Of a DNA stretch of 64,000 nucleotides, positions 35,701-46,175 are shown in pieces. A program made the translations under genes and the position numbers. The notes beneath the pieces were generated by a model. That model worked only from the letters and a program-made list of their open reading frames with translations. It was not told the origin of the DNA and did not search any database. The stretch's first letter is position 1. Each line of letters starts with the position of its first letter. This DNA is from Blastocladiella emersonii ATCC 22665 (Eukaryota; Blastocladiomycota; Blastocladiomycetes; Blastocladiales; Blastocladiaceae): assembly GCA_025594325.1 (NCBI GenBank), contig JANHCV010000001.1, positions 620,001-684,000 of the forward strand, given 5' to 3'.

Positions 35701-36726
35701 CTATCGACTGGGTCAGGCGGCGGGCCGAGATCGGCGCGGAGCCTCGACGTTCTCGCTGCGGGGCACCCGCCGCCGCCGCCGCCGCGGTCGGGCAGCGGGT
35801 CGGGCAGCGGGTCACCGCTCGCGAGCCCGGCAGCGGCTCCGGCTCGACTCGATTCGGCGGCGGACGCGGCTGGCGACGACGACGACGCGAGCCCGTTGCT
35901 CCATGGGCCTGCGCCCGCGTCGCCGTTCCTCGCCGCGGCTGATCCACCTCCTGACGTCGAGGTCGAGGAGGATGAGGAGGATGAAGAAGGCGCAGATTCG
36001 ACGTCGGTCCGCAGCTCCGCGTCGTCGGACTCGGTCCCGCTGCTTGACGACCACGGTCACGACCACGACCATGGCCACGGTGAGCCCGCGCCCGCATCGC
36101 CGTTCCTCGCTGCCGCCGCTCCGCCTCGCACCGACGACGTGTCGACATCAGCCCGCGGTCCCGTGTCGTCCGACTCGGCACCGCTGCTCACCATCAACCC
36201 CGCCGACGACGGCGGCGACGCCGCGCTCGAGCCCGCGGCCCTGGTCTCGTACTCGCCGCCCTCCAGCGACCTCAGCAGCTCGACCTCCTCCTCCTCCTCC
36301 TCCTCCTCATCGACATTCACCGTCTCCCTCGCCTCGGTCTCGGCCTCCGCGTCCGCCGCCGCCGCTGCGCCCGCGCCCGCGACGCTGCTGCTCGACTACA
36401 CGCGCCTCTTCTCCTCGCACACTGCCCCACCGCCCATGCCCACGCGACCGCGGCGACCGTCGTCCGCGCCCGCCCCGCCCTCGGCGCTGCTCGCCCCGCT
36501 CGCTCTGCCCGTCCTCGGCCCGCGCCCCGCGCCCGCGACGGTGCCAAGGATGGCGCGCAGCGAGAGCAGCGGGAGCGACGACGGAGAGGTGGAGTGGGTG
36601 CTCACGCTCGAGGACCTGGCGAGCGTGTCGGCGGCCATGGCGGGCGGCGGGGTACCGCCGATGCGACCGTTGACGCCCGAAGCGCGAGAAGTTGAAGGCG
36701 ACGGAGTGATCGCGGCGTCGCCATGA
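32772..36726 (+). CDS. single-pass membrane protein with cytoplasmic SH3 domain
   Basis: Exons: 32772-35243 and 35302-36726, giving 1298 aa. A signal peptide is clear (HLATIAAALLALVAITTDPAHA). The ectodomain of about 310 residues has a dozen cysteines. A transmembrane helix at about 342-368 (TLVGVGVGAATLGLATVVLL) is followed by WRRR and a His/Arg-rich stop-transfer region. The cytoplasmic part is mostly disordered. An SH3-like domain at about 785-845 reads VGTLHDATASFAPRLEDELG, then SDGWAW joined by splicing to GINIKTGDQGAFPLSVFSD, which is the usual RT loop, WW and FP signature. The tail is Ser/Asp/Pro-rich. The start at 32772 gives the best signal peptide; in-frame ATGs at 32664 and 32703 are alternatives. 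The layout resembles fungal membrane SH3 sensors in principle, such as Fus1 or Sho1, but homology is not shown. Confidence 0.75.
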
Positions 36727-36861
36727 CACGATCGAATATTTGAATCCATCCCCCCATTCTGTACACGTCCCTCTCACCCTCGCTTTGCAATATCAATCAT
36801 CCCTTCACGCGCGTGCAAGACGAAAAACGAAACTACTACATTGAGCTACAGCAAAAACAAT

Positions 36862-39800
36862 TTAGGCGATGCCAATGATCTTCTTGAGCTTGATGACGAG
36901 CGCCCAGTCCTCGCGGGACATGTCGGCCTTGAAGTTCTCCTTGAGCACGTCGATGGACTCGCGCGAGATCTTGGAGTAGAGCGTCTCCTTCTCGAGGAAG
37001 TGGCGGCCGACCATCTTGGGCGTCTCGTAGGGGGCGCACTCGATCTTGATGGCGACGCCGGCGCCGGACTGGCCCTTCTTGACAATCTCCATGGACTTGT
37101 GGTTCATCTCGATCGAGGTCACCTTGCCGATGGTGACCATCTGGCGCTCGGCGGTCGCGGGCGCGCCGGCGACGGGCGGCATGTAGACGGTGATGGGCGT
37201 GCCGACGCGGAGCGACCCTTCGACGACGTCGACGCCGAGGATGATGGGGTCGCGCTTGTTGAAGACGTGGATGATGCGGAGCGCGCACGGGAACACGGCG
37301 ACGGGGGCGGCGTCCTTCTTCTTCTGCTCGAGGAGCGCGTTGTGGTACGCCGTGAACTTGTCGAACAGGTGGTAGATGATGTCGGCCTTGAAGATCTGCA
37401 CGCCGACATCGTCGGCGTACTCCTGGGCCTCCTTCTCGACCTTGACGTCAAAGCACAGCATCACCGCGTACTCCTTGGCCGACTCGAGCATGACCGAGGC
37501 CTTGACCACGTCCTTGCGGTGGACGGGGCCAATGTTGATGCCGGACACGGGGATCTTCATGTCCTTGAGGAACGACAGCAGCGCCTCGAGCGAGCCCAGC
37601 GTCGACGCCTGCACCCACACGCCCTTGCCGGACTTGTCGACCGACGACAGCAGGTTGGCGAGGTCGGCCTGGACCTCGCGCATGAGCTCCTCCTCGTCGT
37701 CGTCGGGCTGGACGACGAGCAGGCGGGAACCCGCGACGGCCTTCTCGAGCCCGTTGGCCGAGATCTTGACGCCCATGGCGGCCTTGATCGACTTGTGGTG
37801 CACGTAGTTGGCCTTGACGCGGAGCTCGCGCAGCGGCTGCGGCGTGAGCAGGGCGCGCACGTTGGTGACAATGGGCCCGTCGAGCCCGCACACGACGATG
37901 CGGTCGTTCTCGTGTAGCACGCCGTTGGACAGGATCACGTCGATGGTGGTGCCCAGACCCTCGATGACCTTGACCTCGAGCACCGTGGCCTCGAGCTCGC
38001 CGACGTACATGAGCTTCTCGGACATGCGCGACTGCGTGAGGTGGACGAGCAGGTAGAGCAGGTCCGGGATGCCCTCGCCCGTGATGGCCGAGGTCGGCAC
38101 CAGCGACACGTACTTGGCCATGTTGCGGTTCTTGGTGTAGAGCTCGGCGTTGAGCGACTGCTCGGCGAGGGCGAGCTTGGTGCGCTGGAGCCGGTCCTCG
38201 AACTCCTTGACGACGCTGGGCTTCTGGCGCGCGAGCGACGCCTCGAACCCGCCGTTGGGCGTCGCGTCCCACCCGTAGATGCGGTCCATCTTGTTGAGCG
38301 CGACAATGAAGGGGGTCTTGCGCTGGCGCAGCAGGTTGAGCGACTCGATGGTCTGCGGCTCGAGCCCGTGCATGATGTCGATGACGAGGATCGCGATGTT
38401 GCACAGCGACGACCCGCGGGACCGCAGGTTCGTGAACGACTCGTGTCCGGGGGTGTCGATGACGAGCAGACCGGGCACCTTGATCTCGAGGTCCTCCTTG
38501 TTGAGCACCTCGACCTTCTTCTCGATGGCGTCGACGGGGAAGTAGGTGGCACCGATCTGCTGCGTGATCCCACCGGCCTCGCCCTCCTGCACGTTGGTCT
38601 GGCGGATCTTGTCGAGCAGCTTGGTCTTGCCCGTGTCGACGTGCCCGAGAATGCAGCAGATGGGCGAGCGCAGGTTGTCCTTGGACCGCGCGGCGAGGGC
38701 CGCCGAACGGCGCGCGTTGCGGCGCGCAGCGGCCTCGCGCCGGCGCGCCTCCTCGGCCTCGCGGCGCATCTTCTCCTGCGGCGTCTCCTCGTCCTCGGAG
38801 TCGTCCGAGTCCGAGTCGTCCCAGTCGGAGCCCGAGTCGGAGCCCGAGTCGGACGCCGAGTCCGAATCCGACTAGACACGATGCGCGCACGGGTTCGCGG
38901 GTGTTAGTCGCCGTTGTTGCGTGCGGATGCACGCGCCGAGCGCGAAGAGTCGATGCGTACCTCGGCAGCAGCAGCAGCCTTACCCTTGCCCTTGGTGGCA
39001 GCGGCGGCGGCGGGGGCAGCAGCCGACTTCTTGCCGGCAGCGGCAGCGGACTTGGCGGCGGGCTTCTCCTCCTCCTCGTCCTCGTCCTCGTCGCTGGACG
39101 ACGCGTCCCACGACTCCTTGACGTCCTCGGCGTCGTCCTCGTCCGACGACGCGTCCCAGGCGTCCTTGACGTCCTCGTCCTCCTCGTCCGAGTCGGCGGC
39201 GGCCGCGGCGGGGGACGCGAGGGCGGCTTCGGCGGCGATGAGCTTGGCGGCCTTCTTGGCGTCGGCGGCGGCCTTGGCGGCAGCGGCGGCCTTCTCCTCG
39301 GCGGCCTTGGCGTCGGCGGCGGCCTTGGCCTCCTTCTCGAGCTGCTTCTGGAGCTTGTAGTCGCCGGTCGCGGGGGCAGCCGCGGCAGCAGCGTCGGCGG
39401 CGGGCTCGGGCGACGCGGCCTTGTTGTTGTTGTTCTTGCGCTTGCGGTTCTCGTAGACGACGCGCTTCTTCTTGGGCGCCTCGCCCTCACCGTCTGCGCC
39501 GCCGTTCTGGGCGAGGGCGGGGACGACGACGCCGGCGTCGAGGAGCTGCTGGAGCTTGAGCGCGGCGCGCTGCTGGGCCTCCTTCTGGGCCTTGGTGAGG
39601 AGCTTGCCCTCCTTGCGGAGCTGCTCGCGCTTGGCCTTCTCCTTCTCCTTCTTGGCGCGCTTGGCCTCCTCGCGGGCCTTCTCCTCGGCCTCGGCGCGCA
39701 ACCGCTCCTCCTCCTCGCGCTTGCGCTCCTCCTCGGCGAGGCGCGCGGCCTCCTCCTCGGCGGCGCGCTGCGCGGCGAGCATCTTCTGCAGGGCGGCGAT

Positions 39801-40586
39801 GGGCGCACCGGGCTTGGCCTTCTTCTTGCCACCACCGGCAGCCGCCTTCTTGGCCTCGGCGTCGCGCTCCTTGGTCGCCTCGGCCTCGAGCAGCCGCTTG
39901 GCCTCGTCCTGCTTCTGCTTCTCGAGCTCCTTTTGCCGCTGCTTGCGCAGCTTCTCCTTTTCCTTCTTGGACAGCGGCTTCTTGTCGATGTCATCGACGT
40001 CGTCCTCGGCGGGGGTCGGGGACGCGGCGGCAGCGGGCTCCTTCTTGCCCGCGTTCTTGCCCTTCTTGCCGCCCTTGGCCTTGCGGTTGTCCTCGGGCCA
40101 CTCGTCCTCGGCGGCCGCGGGCGCGGGGGCCGCCTCGACGGCAGCAGCCTCGGCCTCGATCTCGGCGACAGCATCAGCGGGCAGGGCGGGGGCGGGGGCG
40201 GGGGCGGGCGCGGGCGACTGCTTTCCGCCCTTCTTGCCCTTCTTGCCCTTGGCGGCCTTGCGGTCATCCTCGGGCCACTCGTCCTCGGCGGACGCGGTCA
40301 CGGGCGCGGCCGGCGCTGGTGGCTCCTCGTCGGCCTCGTCGGCGGGCAGGGCGGGCGCGGGGGACTGCTTGCCGCCCTTCTTGCCCTTCTTGCCGCCCTT
40401 GGCCTTGCGGTCGTCCTCGGGCCACTCGTCCTCGGCCGAGGCCGTGACGGGGCCGGCGGGGGCCGTGGGCTCGGCCGGATCGGCCTCAGCAGCGGCGGCA
40501 GCGGGCGCGGCGGCGATCTCGTCGCCCTTGACGTCGTAGTCGTCCCACAACTGGTTCTTCTTTCCCTTCTTGCCCTTGGGCGGCAT
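36862..40586 (-). CDS. FUN12: translation initiation factor eIF5B
   Basis: Ribosome-dependent GTPase that joins the 60S subunit to the 48S complex in the last step of initiation. Exons: 40586-38961 and 38871-36862, giving 1211 aa. The first exon encodes the charged Lys/Glu/Ala-rich N-terminus with three imperfect repeats around [12 protein letters not shown]. The G domain starts near 610: GHVDTGKT (G1, about 618-625), [10 protein letters not shown] (G2), DTPGHE (G3), NKMD (G4) and TSAITG (G5). Domains II-IV follow, and the C-terminus [17 protein letters not shown] is the eIF1A-binding motif. The start [16 protein letters not shown] is typical of the family. It is convergent with the SH3 gene (135 bp between stops). 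The single intron has a GTACGC donor and sits between the basic repeats and an Asp/Ser run. Confidence 0.97.
40050..40445 (-). repeat. three imperfect repeats in the eIF5B N-terminus
   Basis: Three copies of a module containing EDEWPED, then [DN]RKA and a Lys/Gly run ([12 protein letters not shown]), separated by Ala/Pro-rich spacers. The nucleotide runs CCTCGGGCCACTCGTCCTCG near 40090, 40268 and 40417 mark the copies. Boundaries are approximate. Confidence 0.7.
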
Positions 40587-40843
40587 GGCGGATGGTGGGC
40601 GGGTGTGTGCGGGGCGGGTGCCGTTGTGGATCGATCGACTCAACGAGAGAGAGAAGGAAACGACAGCGAGCCGCGGCAGCCGACACGGCAACGCCGCCCG
40701 TGTTTGGCGAGTGTGCGTCACGTGGCTCGTCGCGCGCGCGGCGCATCGCGTCCCTCTCTTCGCCCTCCCCTTCGTTGCGTCGCAAAAATACTCGGTCTGT
40801 ATGGATAATGGTGGTTGGGGATATGTACACGCTCTCTCTCTTT

Positions 40844-43534
40844 CTACTCGACGCCGATCTCGGCGCCCGAATCCGCGCGCTCGATCGACGCCCTCGCTTT
40901 CCGTCCCGGCGACCCGCCGGACTCGCCGCCGCCGCGTGCGAGCGGCGACGACCGCGTCGGCGGGCGCCCGCGCGGTGCGGGTGCCGGTGGTGCGAGCGCT
41001 TCGCGCGCGAGGAGCGATGTGCGCATCACCACGCTGCCGCCGGCGATGCCCGAGAAAAGGCCTGCGGGCGCGGGGGTGAAGTCGGACGAGGAGGAGGGGG
41101 TCGAGGGAGCGAGGCCGGCGCGGGAGAGGTCCGTTGGTGGTCTTGGTTCGGGCGAGGAGAGGGGTTCTTCTGGCACCGCGGCAGCCGCGGCCCACCGCTG
41201 CTTGCGCGACCGGTGCGCGAGCGTCGCGTCGATGGACCGCGACAGCGACCGGCGCGACTCGGAGTGTGCTGCGTCGCCCGCCGCCCGCGACCTCGAGCGC
41301 GAACCCCTCCGCTCCGCCGCCGCGAGCCGCGCGTTCCCCGTCCCGCGGAGCGCGAGGACCTCGCCCATATACCCCTTGGCGCCCGCGAGGTGCGGCGACG
41401 CGAGGAGGCGCCAGTGGAGCAGCGACATGTTGGCGGGCATCGAGTGTTCCGGGTACGGGCCGAGGTCCTGCTTGATGGGCGGGAGCGGGTCATGCGGCGC
41501 GGCGCCGGGGCTTGCGCGCTGCTTCATGGCGTCGACCGCGAGGAGCATGTTGCGGACCATGCTGAACCGGCGCGTCGCGACGTTCGCGATCCCCGAATCC
41601 GTCGACTCGGAGTTGGTCCGCGACCCGCGGCGCGACGCGCGCGCGGCGGCGGCCGCGGCGAGGGCGCCCATGCCCTGTACGTCTCCCTCGTCTTCCTCGT
41701 ACCCGCCACCCGCGGATGTCGGGGAGGTGGGCGGCGACGCCACGAGGCTCGCGAGCACGCTCGGGTCGTTCCCGTCGACGGCCGCGAGGACACGGGCCCC
41801 CGCCTCGTCTGCGCCGGCCGACGACGCGGATGCGGCCGACGACGCGACACTCGATGGGGCGACGGGCACCGCGCGCGCCGAGAGCGCCGACAGGAACGAG
41901 AGCGACAGACCGTCGTCGTCGCTCGCCCCGTACAGCCCCGCGGGCGTGCCGCGCGGTGGACGGGCCGCTGCAGTGGTCGCGGCGGGCGAGACGGCGGCCT
42001 TGGCCTTGAGCTTCCACCGCGACCACGGCGACACTTTCTCCCCGGCGGCCGCGTGCATGGCGGCGCGCTCGGCGAGGCGCGCGCGGAGGTTGCCCGTGAT
42101 GGGCCACGCGACGGGGGAGGTGGGCGACCGCGCGTACGCGGACGTCAGGACCGTCTGCGACGGCGGCGTCAAGTGGCGGCGGTGTTCGGCGCCGAGCATG
42201 CGGAGGCCGAGGTTCGCCGATGACGGTTCCTCGTCGTCGTCGCTGGCGAGATCCTCGACCTCGCCTTCCGCGGCGACGTCGGACCCGAACAGACCCGCGG
42301 CAGCCGCGGCAGCGCGGTCGGCGAGCGCCGAGTCGTCCGTCTGGACGCCGGCGTCGCACGTGTCGAAGGTGAAGGGCGCGTGGAACGCGTCGTCGGGGGT
42401 CGCGCCGAGCCGCTCGAGTTCCGAGACGAACGAAAGGTCCTCCCCGCCGGGCCCCGTCCCCGCGTCGCTGCGGGTACTCGACCGCTCCTCCTCGAGGAAC
42501 TGGAGCTCCTCGCGCGCCGCGCGCAGGAGGGCGTCGTACTCGTCGAGGTCGCGGGCGAGCTCGTCGATGCGGCGGCGGTGCTCGAACTCGCGGGCCTCGG
42601 CCTCGCGAATTTTCGCCTTGAGGATCTCGTTCTCGAGCGCGAGCTGCTGCTCGGCCTCGTGCTCGCGGCGCATGACGGCTTCCATGGCGGACCGCTCGTG
42701 CGTCACGTACGACCGCTGTTTCGCGAGCTCCGACTTCAGCGCCGCGTTCTCGTCGCCCATGACCTCGAGCTCGGCCTCGGCTTTCGCGGCGCGCGCTGCC
42801 AGGCCCGCGAGGTCGCGTTCCGCGCGGCGGAGCTGTGCGGCATCGGCCTCGAGGTCCGCCGCGTGCGAGGTGGCCGAGGCGAGTTGGGCGTGCAGCGCCT
42901 CGCACTCGGCGTGCCAGTGCCGCACCTCGTCGGCCTGCCGCCGCGTCTCCCGGCGGAGGTCCTCGATCAGCACGTCCTGCTCGCCCATCTGCGACGAGCT
43001 CGCGCGCGCCGTCAGGTCGAGCTGGCGCTCCAGCAGGTTGCGTGCTGACTCGCTGTCGTTGAGCTACACGCATGCGGGGTCGTTAGACCATGGCCGACAG
43101 TAGACTTCCCCGCGAATGATCAGTACCCGCTGCTCGAGCAAATGCTCTCTCTCCGCGGCCGCGAGCCACTTTCCCTCGGCGACCTCCTTTTCCTGGAGCA
43201 GCTCGTACCCGAGCTGGGCGACGATCAGGAGGTCCTCGACGGTCGGCGGCGTCGGGCCCACACTGCCATCGCTCGACGACTCGCTCGCCGACGACGACGT
43301 GTCGAGGATCCCCGCGCGCGTCAGCACCGAGTGCAGGATGTTGAGGGTGCGGTTGCGCGCAAGCGCCATGGCCGACGGCGACATGGGCCGGCGCGGCGGC
43401 GCGGAAAAGTCGGCGCCCGAGGACGAGTAGACGGCGGGGACTCGAGAAGAGGAGGAGAAGCCGTGGTCGTCGTCGTCGATCGTGAGCCGCGGCGAGGTCG
43501 AGCCGTAGTCGGCGTCGGGGTCGGTGGATGCCAT
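40844..43534 (-). CDS. coiled-coil protein with CC1-box, HAP1/TRAK/BICD-like
   Basis: Exons: 43534-43127 and 43063-40844, giving 875 aa. A disordered N-terminus precedes EDLLIVAQLGYELLQEKE at about residues 99-116, which resembles the CC1 box (AAxxG, here VAQLG) by which HAP1, TRAK/Milton, BICD and Spindly bind the dynein light intermediate chain. A long coiled coil follows, through AELEVMGDENAALKSELAKQ to about residue 310, ending in YDALLRAAREELQFLEEE, similar to the HAP1_N domain end. The C-terminal 560 residues are disordered with Ser/Asp/Ala-rich stretches. By analogy it may link dynein-dynactin to cargo. The first residue of the AAxxG motif is Val, and adaptor function is an inference. 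The intron donor is GTACTG, one of three exceptions to the local consensus. Confidence 0.65.
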
Positions 43535-44182
43535 GGAACGGGCGGGCAGGGACCGGGGTGTTGTTGTTGCTGTAGTTGTGCGACCGCGAGGGGTATCGTG
43601 TGGGGGTGCGAGTGCAGCAAGTCGCCGGCCGCGAAAGTTACGTTGCAGAGCGAGGTGGGGGATGAGTTGCGATGGAGGGGAGGAGAAGGGATGCAAGGAC
43701 GGCAAACTCAAGTGGCGGCGGCGCACAGGCGGCGGCGGCGGGCGCTCCCACACCGTCTCCAACTCGACGGTCCGAAACGCTGTGGCGACCACGACTTGGG
43801 GTCTCGCTGGTTTCGCGCTTCGACTGGTCACAGCCAGTGGCGAGGAGGGCGATACTTCGTGGTGGGGGCGATGGTGCGAGGGCGACGATGGTGAGCCTTG
43901 GGCGGATCAGGCGCCTCGTCGGCTCCGCCCAGCGTTGCGAACGATACCTTCACCACGACACCACGAGGTGTTGGTGCCCGGCCGACTTGCCGCGGACGCA
44001 AAGGCGTGAGACACGGAGGAGACATTCGGCCAACGCGGTCACGCCCTTGCAGCGTGACGCGGGGGCGGCGGGGCGCCGACCTGATCGCCGCGTCGTCGCT
44101 GTGCTTCCGCGCCCCCTCCCTCCTCTCCTCTCTCCCCCACACCGCGACCTGTCGTGCCACCCACCACCCCCTGCAACGTATC
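43535..44182. other. divergent intergenic region, CC1-box gene / prefoldin 3
   Basis: 648 bp separating two divergent starts. No gene, RNA or repeat is recognised. The longer frames in it (for example minus 43831 and plus 43524) are extensions or shadows without domain resemblance. Presumably it holds both promoters. Confidence 0.5.
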
Positions 44183-44918
44183 ATGTCCGAGCTCCTGTCC
44201 AACCCGCGCGGCATCCCGCAGGCCCCCTTTGTCGAGAAGGTCGAGGCGTACATCTCGGGCTCGGTCGAGGCCACCATGGCCAAGCTCGACGAGATGACCA
44301 AGTATGCCGTTCCCTCTTGCGTTATCGCCCCCCTGATTTGCTGCTCACACGCTGGTCGGTGTGCAGGAAGTACAAGTTCATGGAGCAGAACCTCCGCCAG
44401 CGCCACGCGTCGCTGTCGTCCAAGATCCCCGAGATCCGCACTACCCTGCAGACGGTCCGCATGCTGATTGCCCAGAACGTTCGTATTGCTCTCTTTCACA
44501 CCCTCGACCAAGACTGACCACCCGCCACGCTGCACAGGAGTCGGGCGAGCCCCTCGAGACCAACTTCGAGCTCAACGACACGCTGTTTGCCAAGGCCGTG
44601 GTCGAGGCCACGCCGACGGTGAACATCTGGCTCGGCGCCAACGTGATGCTCGAGTACCCGATCGCCGAAGCCGAGGAGCTGCTCGCCACCAAGCTCGCCC
44701 AAGCAACAACCTCGCTGCAGCAGGTCGACGAGGACCTCGAGTTTCTCCGCGAGCAGATCACCACCATGGAGGTCAGTACGTATCGTTTTTCCCTTTCTTC
44801 TTTGGTGGAGTCTCTCGTCGCGTCCACTAACCAGTCGCGCACCCGGATAGACGTCGCGCGCGTCTACAACTGGGACGTGCAGCAGCGAAAGAAGGCGCCC
44901 AAGCCTGTCGCCGCCTGA
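44183..44918 (+). CDS. PAC10: prefoldin subunit 3 (VBP1/Pac10)
   Basis: Alpha-type subunit of the hexameric prefoldin chaperone, which captures nascent actin and tubulin and hands them to CCT. Exons: 44183-44301, 44367-44478, 44538-44775 and 44851-44918, giving 178 aa (family about 190-200). Visible family blocks: NPRGIPQAPFVEKVEAYISG at the N-terminus; KYKFMEQNLRQRHASLSSKI after intron 1; TNFELNDTLFAKAVVE and VNIWLGANVMLEYPIAEAEE in the central beta-hairpin region; then LEFLREQITTMEVNVARVYN across intron 3. Two coiled-coil helices flank the hairpins. Donors are GTATGC, GTTCGT and GTACGT; the first is an exception to the local GT-N-C-G rule. Confidence 0.95.
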
Positions 44919-44977
44919 TCGCCTTTTCACGCCCAGACACCTGTATCTCACACAGTACATGTATTTCACATCTCACC

Positions 44978-45955
44978 TCACCTTTCGCCACCTGCCCGCG
45001 TCAACGCCTCGCTCGAGTCCTCGACATCCTCCTCGTCCTCTTCGACCACATCCGCGATCGTGATCGCTCGTCGTGCCACCACCACCGCACGGCGCACCGG
45101 CGGCGCCGCCGCTTTTTTCGCCGGCTGCGCGACGGGCGCTGCCGCATGCCGCGTGCTCCCCGGGATCAGGATCCGCACCGCCGCCGCCGGCGCCACCGCG
45201 TTCTGGCGCACCCCCGACCGCGTCGCGGGGCCCGTCGGCGACGGCAGCTGCAGCACGACCGACGGCAGCTGGGCGCGCGCGCGCGGGGTCGAGGTGTCAT
45301 CGTCGCTATCGCTGTCGCTCTCCCGCCCTGCCGATGTGCGCCGCGGCGAGACGGCAGCGGTACCGCTTGGCCGGTGGTGTGTTGCGAACGGGAGCGCGGA
45401 CCGGCCGGGGCTCCTTGGCGACGGCGAAGAGGGGGTTGGGGAGGGGGAGGTCGGCGACGTTGGCGCCTTGGTGTACTGCTGGTACTGCAGGATCGACACC
45501 CACGTGCCCTGCACCGCGGTGCGCAGGAAGCCGGGGACGGCGGCGGCGGGGGTGCCGGGGTCGGTCGGCGAGTCGATGGTTGGTGAGGCGGCGGAACTTG
45601 GTGTGGGTGTAGCGCACGCGCTGCTGCCGCCGCGCAGCGAGCTCGACAGGAACGCAGACGCCGGCACGCGTTTCGCGTTGAGGTCGAGCGACGGGCGCTT
45701 GAGCGGGGTGGCGGACGTCGGCGACGCCGCTGACGGGGATGGAGACCGCGACGGTGACGGCGAGTCGTAGCCGAACAGCGACCATCTACGCTGCAGGTCG
45801 CCGCCAAGGCCGCCCGGGTCGCTCGGCAAATGCACGCCGTGCGGGTGCTGCGCGAGCTCGGCGAGCCGGCGCTTGTGCGTGTAGTAGACGCGCAGCGCGA
45901 CGAGCGCCACCGCGCACCCGACGGCCAGGATGATGGGGAGCGGTTGCACCGACAT
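44978..45955 (-). CDS. small membrane-anchored protein of unknown function
   Basis: Single exon, 325 aa. The start MSVQPLPII leads straight into a transmembrane helix at about residues 6-27 (LAVGCAVALVALRVYY), followed by HKRR, suggesting an N-terminal signal anchor with the rest in the cytosol. The remainder is Ser/Pro/Ala-rich with several short Arg runs and an acidic end (VVEEDEEDVEDSSEAL). A central patch, PGFLRTAVQGTWVSILQYQQ, looks ordered. No family is recognised. The frame is open upstream of 45955, but the TM helix supports this ATG. It is divergent from RKM4 over 220 bp, and its stop is 59 bp from the prefoldin 3 stop. Confidence 0.55.
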   Translation of the reverse strand: MSVQPLPIILAVGCAVALVALRVYYTHKRRLAELAQHPHGVHLPSDPGGLGGDLQRRWSLFGYDSPSPSRSPSPSAASPTSATPLKRPSLDLNAKRVPASAFLSSSLRGGSSACATPTPSSAASPTIDSPTDPGTPAAAVPGFLRTAVQGTWVSILQYQQYTKAPTSPTSPSPTPSSPSPRSPGRSALPFATHHRPSGTAAVSPRRTSAGRESDSDSDDDTSTPRARAQLPSVVLQLPSPTGPATRSGVRQNAVAPAAAVRILIPGSTRHAAAPVAQPAKKAAAPPVRRAVVVARRAITIADVVEEDEEDVEDSSEALTRAGGER

Positions 45956-46175
45956 GGCACGGTCTGTTAGAGAGTGTTCATTCTTAGGCGTAGCGTAGCG
46001 TGTGCGTGGATCGAGGGCGGCGGCGACGAGGACGAGGCGCGACGCGTCTCGCGTCCACGCAGAGGGTGCGAGACAACGGGCCACGTGACGGCCGCCGGGT
46101 GCGGCCCAGGGGGTCTCGCATCGCGCGCCGCGGAGATCGGAGCGCTCTCCGTCTCCCCTTTCCGTGCAGACAACC
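45956..46175. promoter_or_regulatory. divergent promoter, membrane protein / RKM4
   Basis: A 220-bp spacer holding ACGCGT at 46042-46047 and CACGTG at 46082-46087, 34 bp apart, wider than the other pairs in the window. Motifs are direct observations; regulatory use is inferred. Confidence 0.4.

Noticed and set aside
955-36181. Many long open frames antisense to CSF1, ATG2, RPGRIP1L and eIF5B, some over 900 residues
   Set aside because: In GC-rich DNA with GC-biased third positions, stops are rare in antisense frames. These translations are Arg/Ala/Pro-rich with no domains, while the sense frames match known families.
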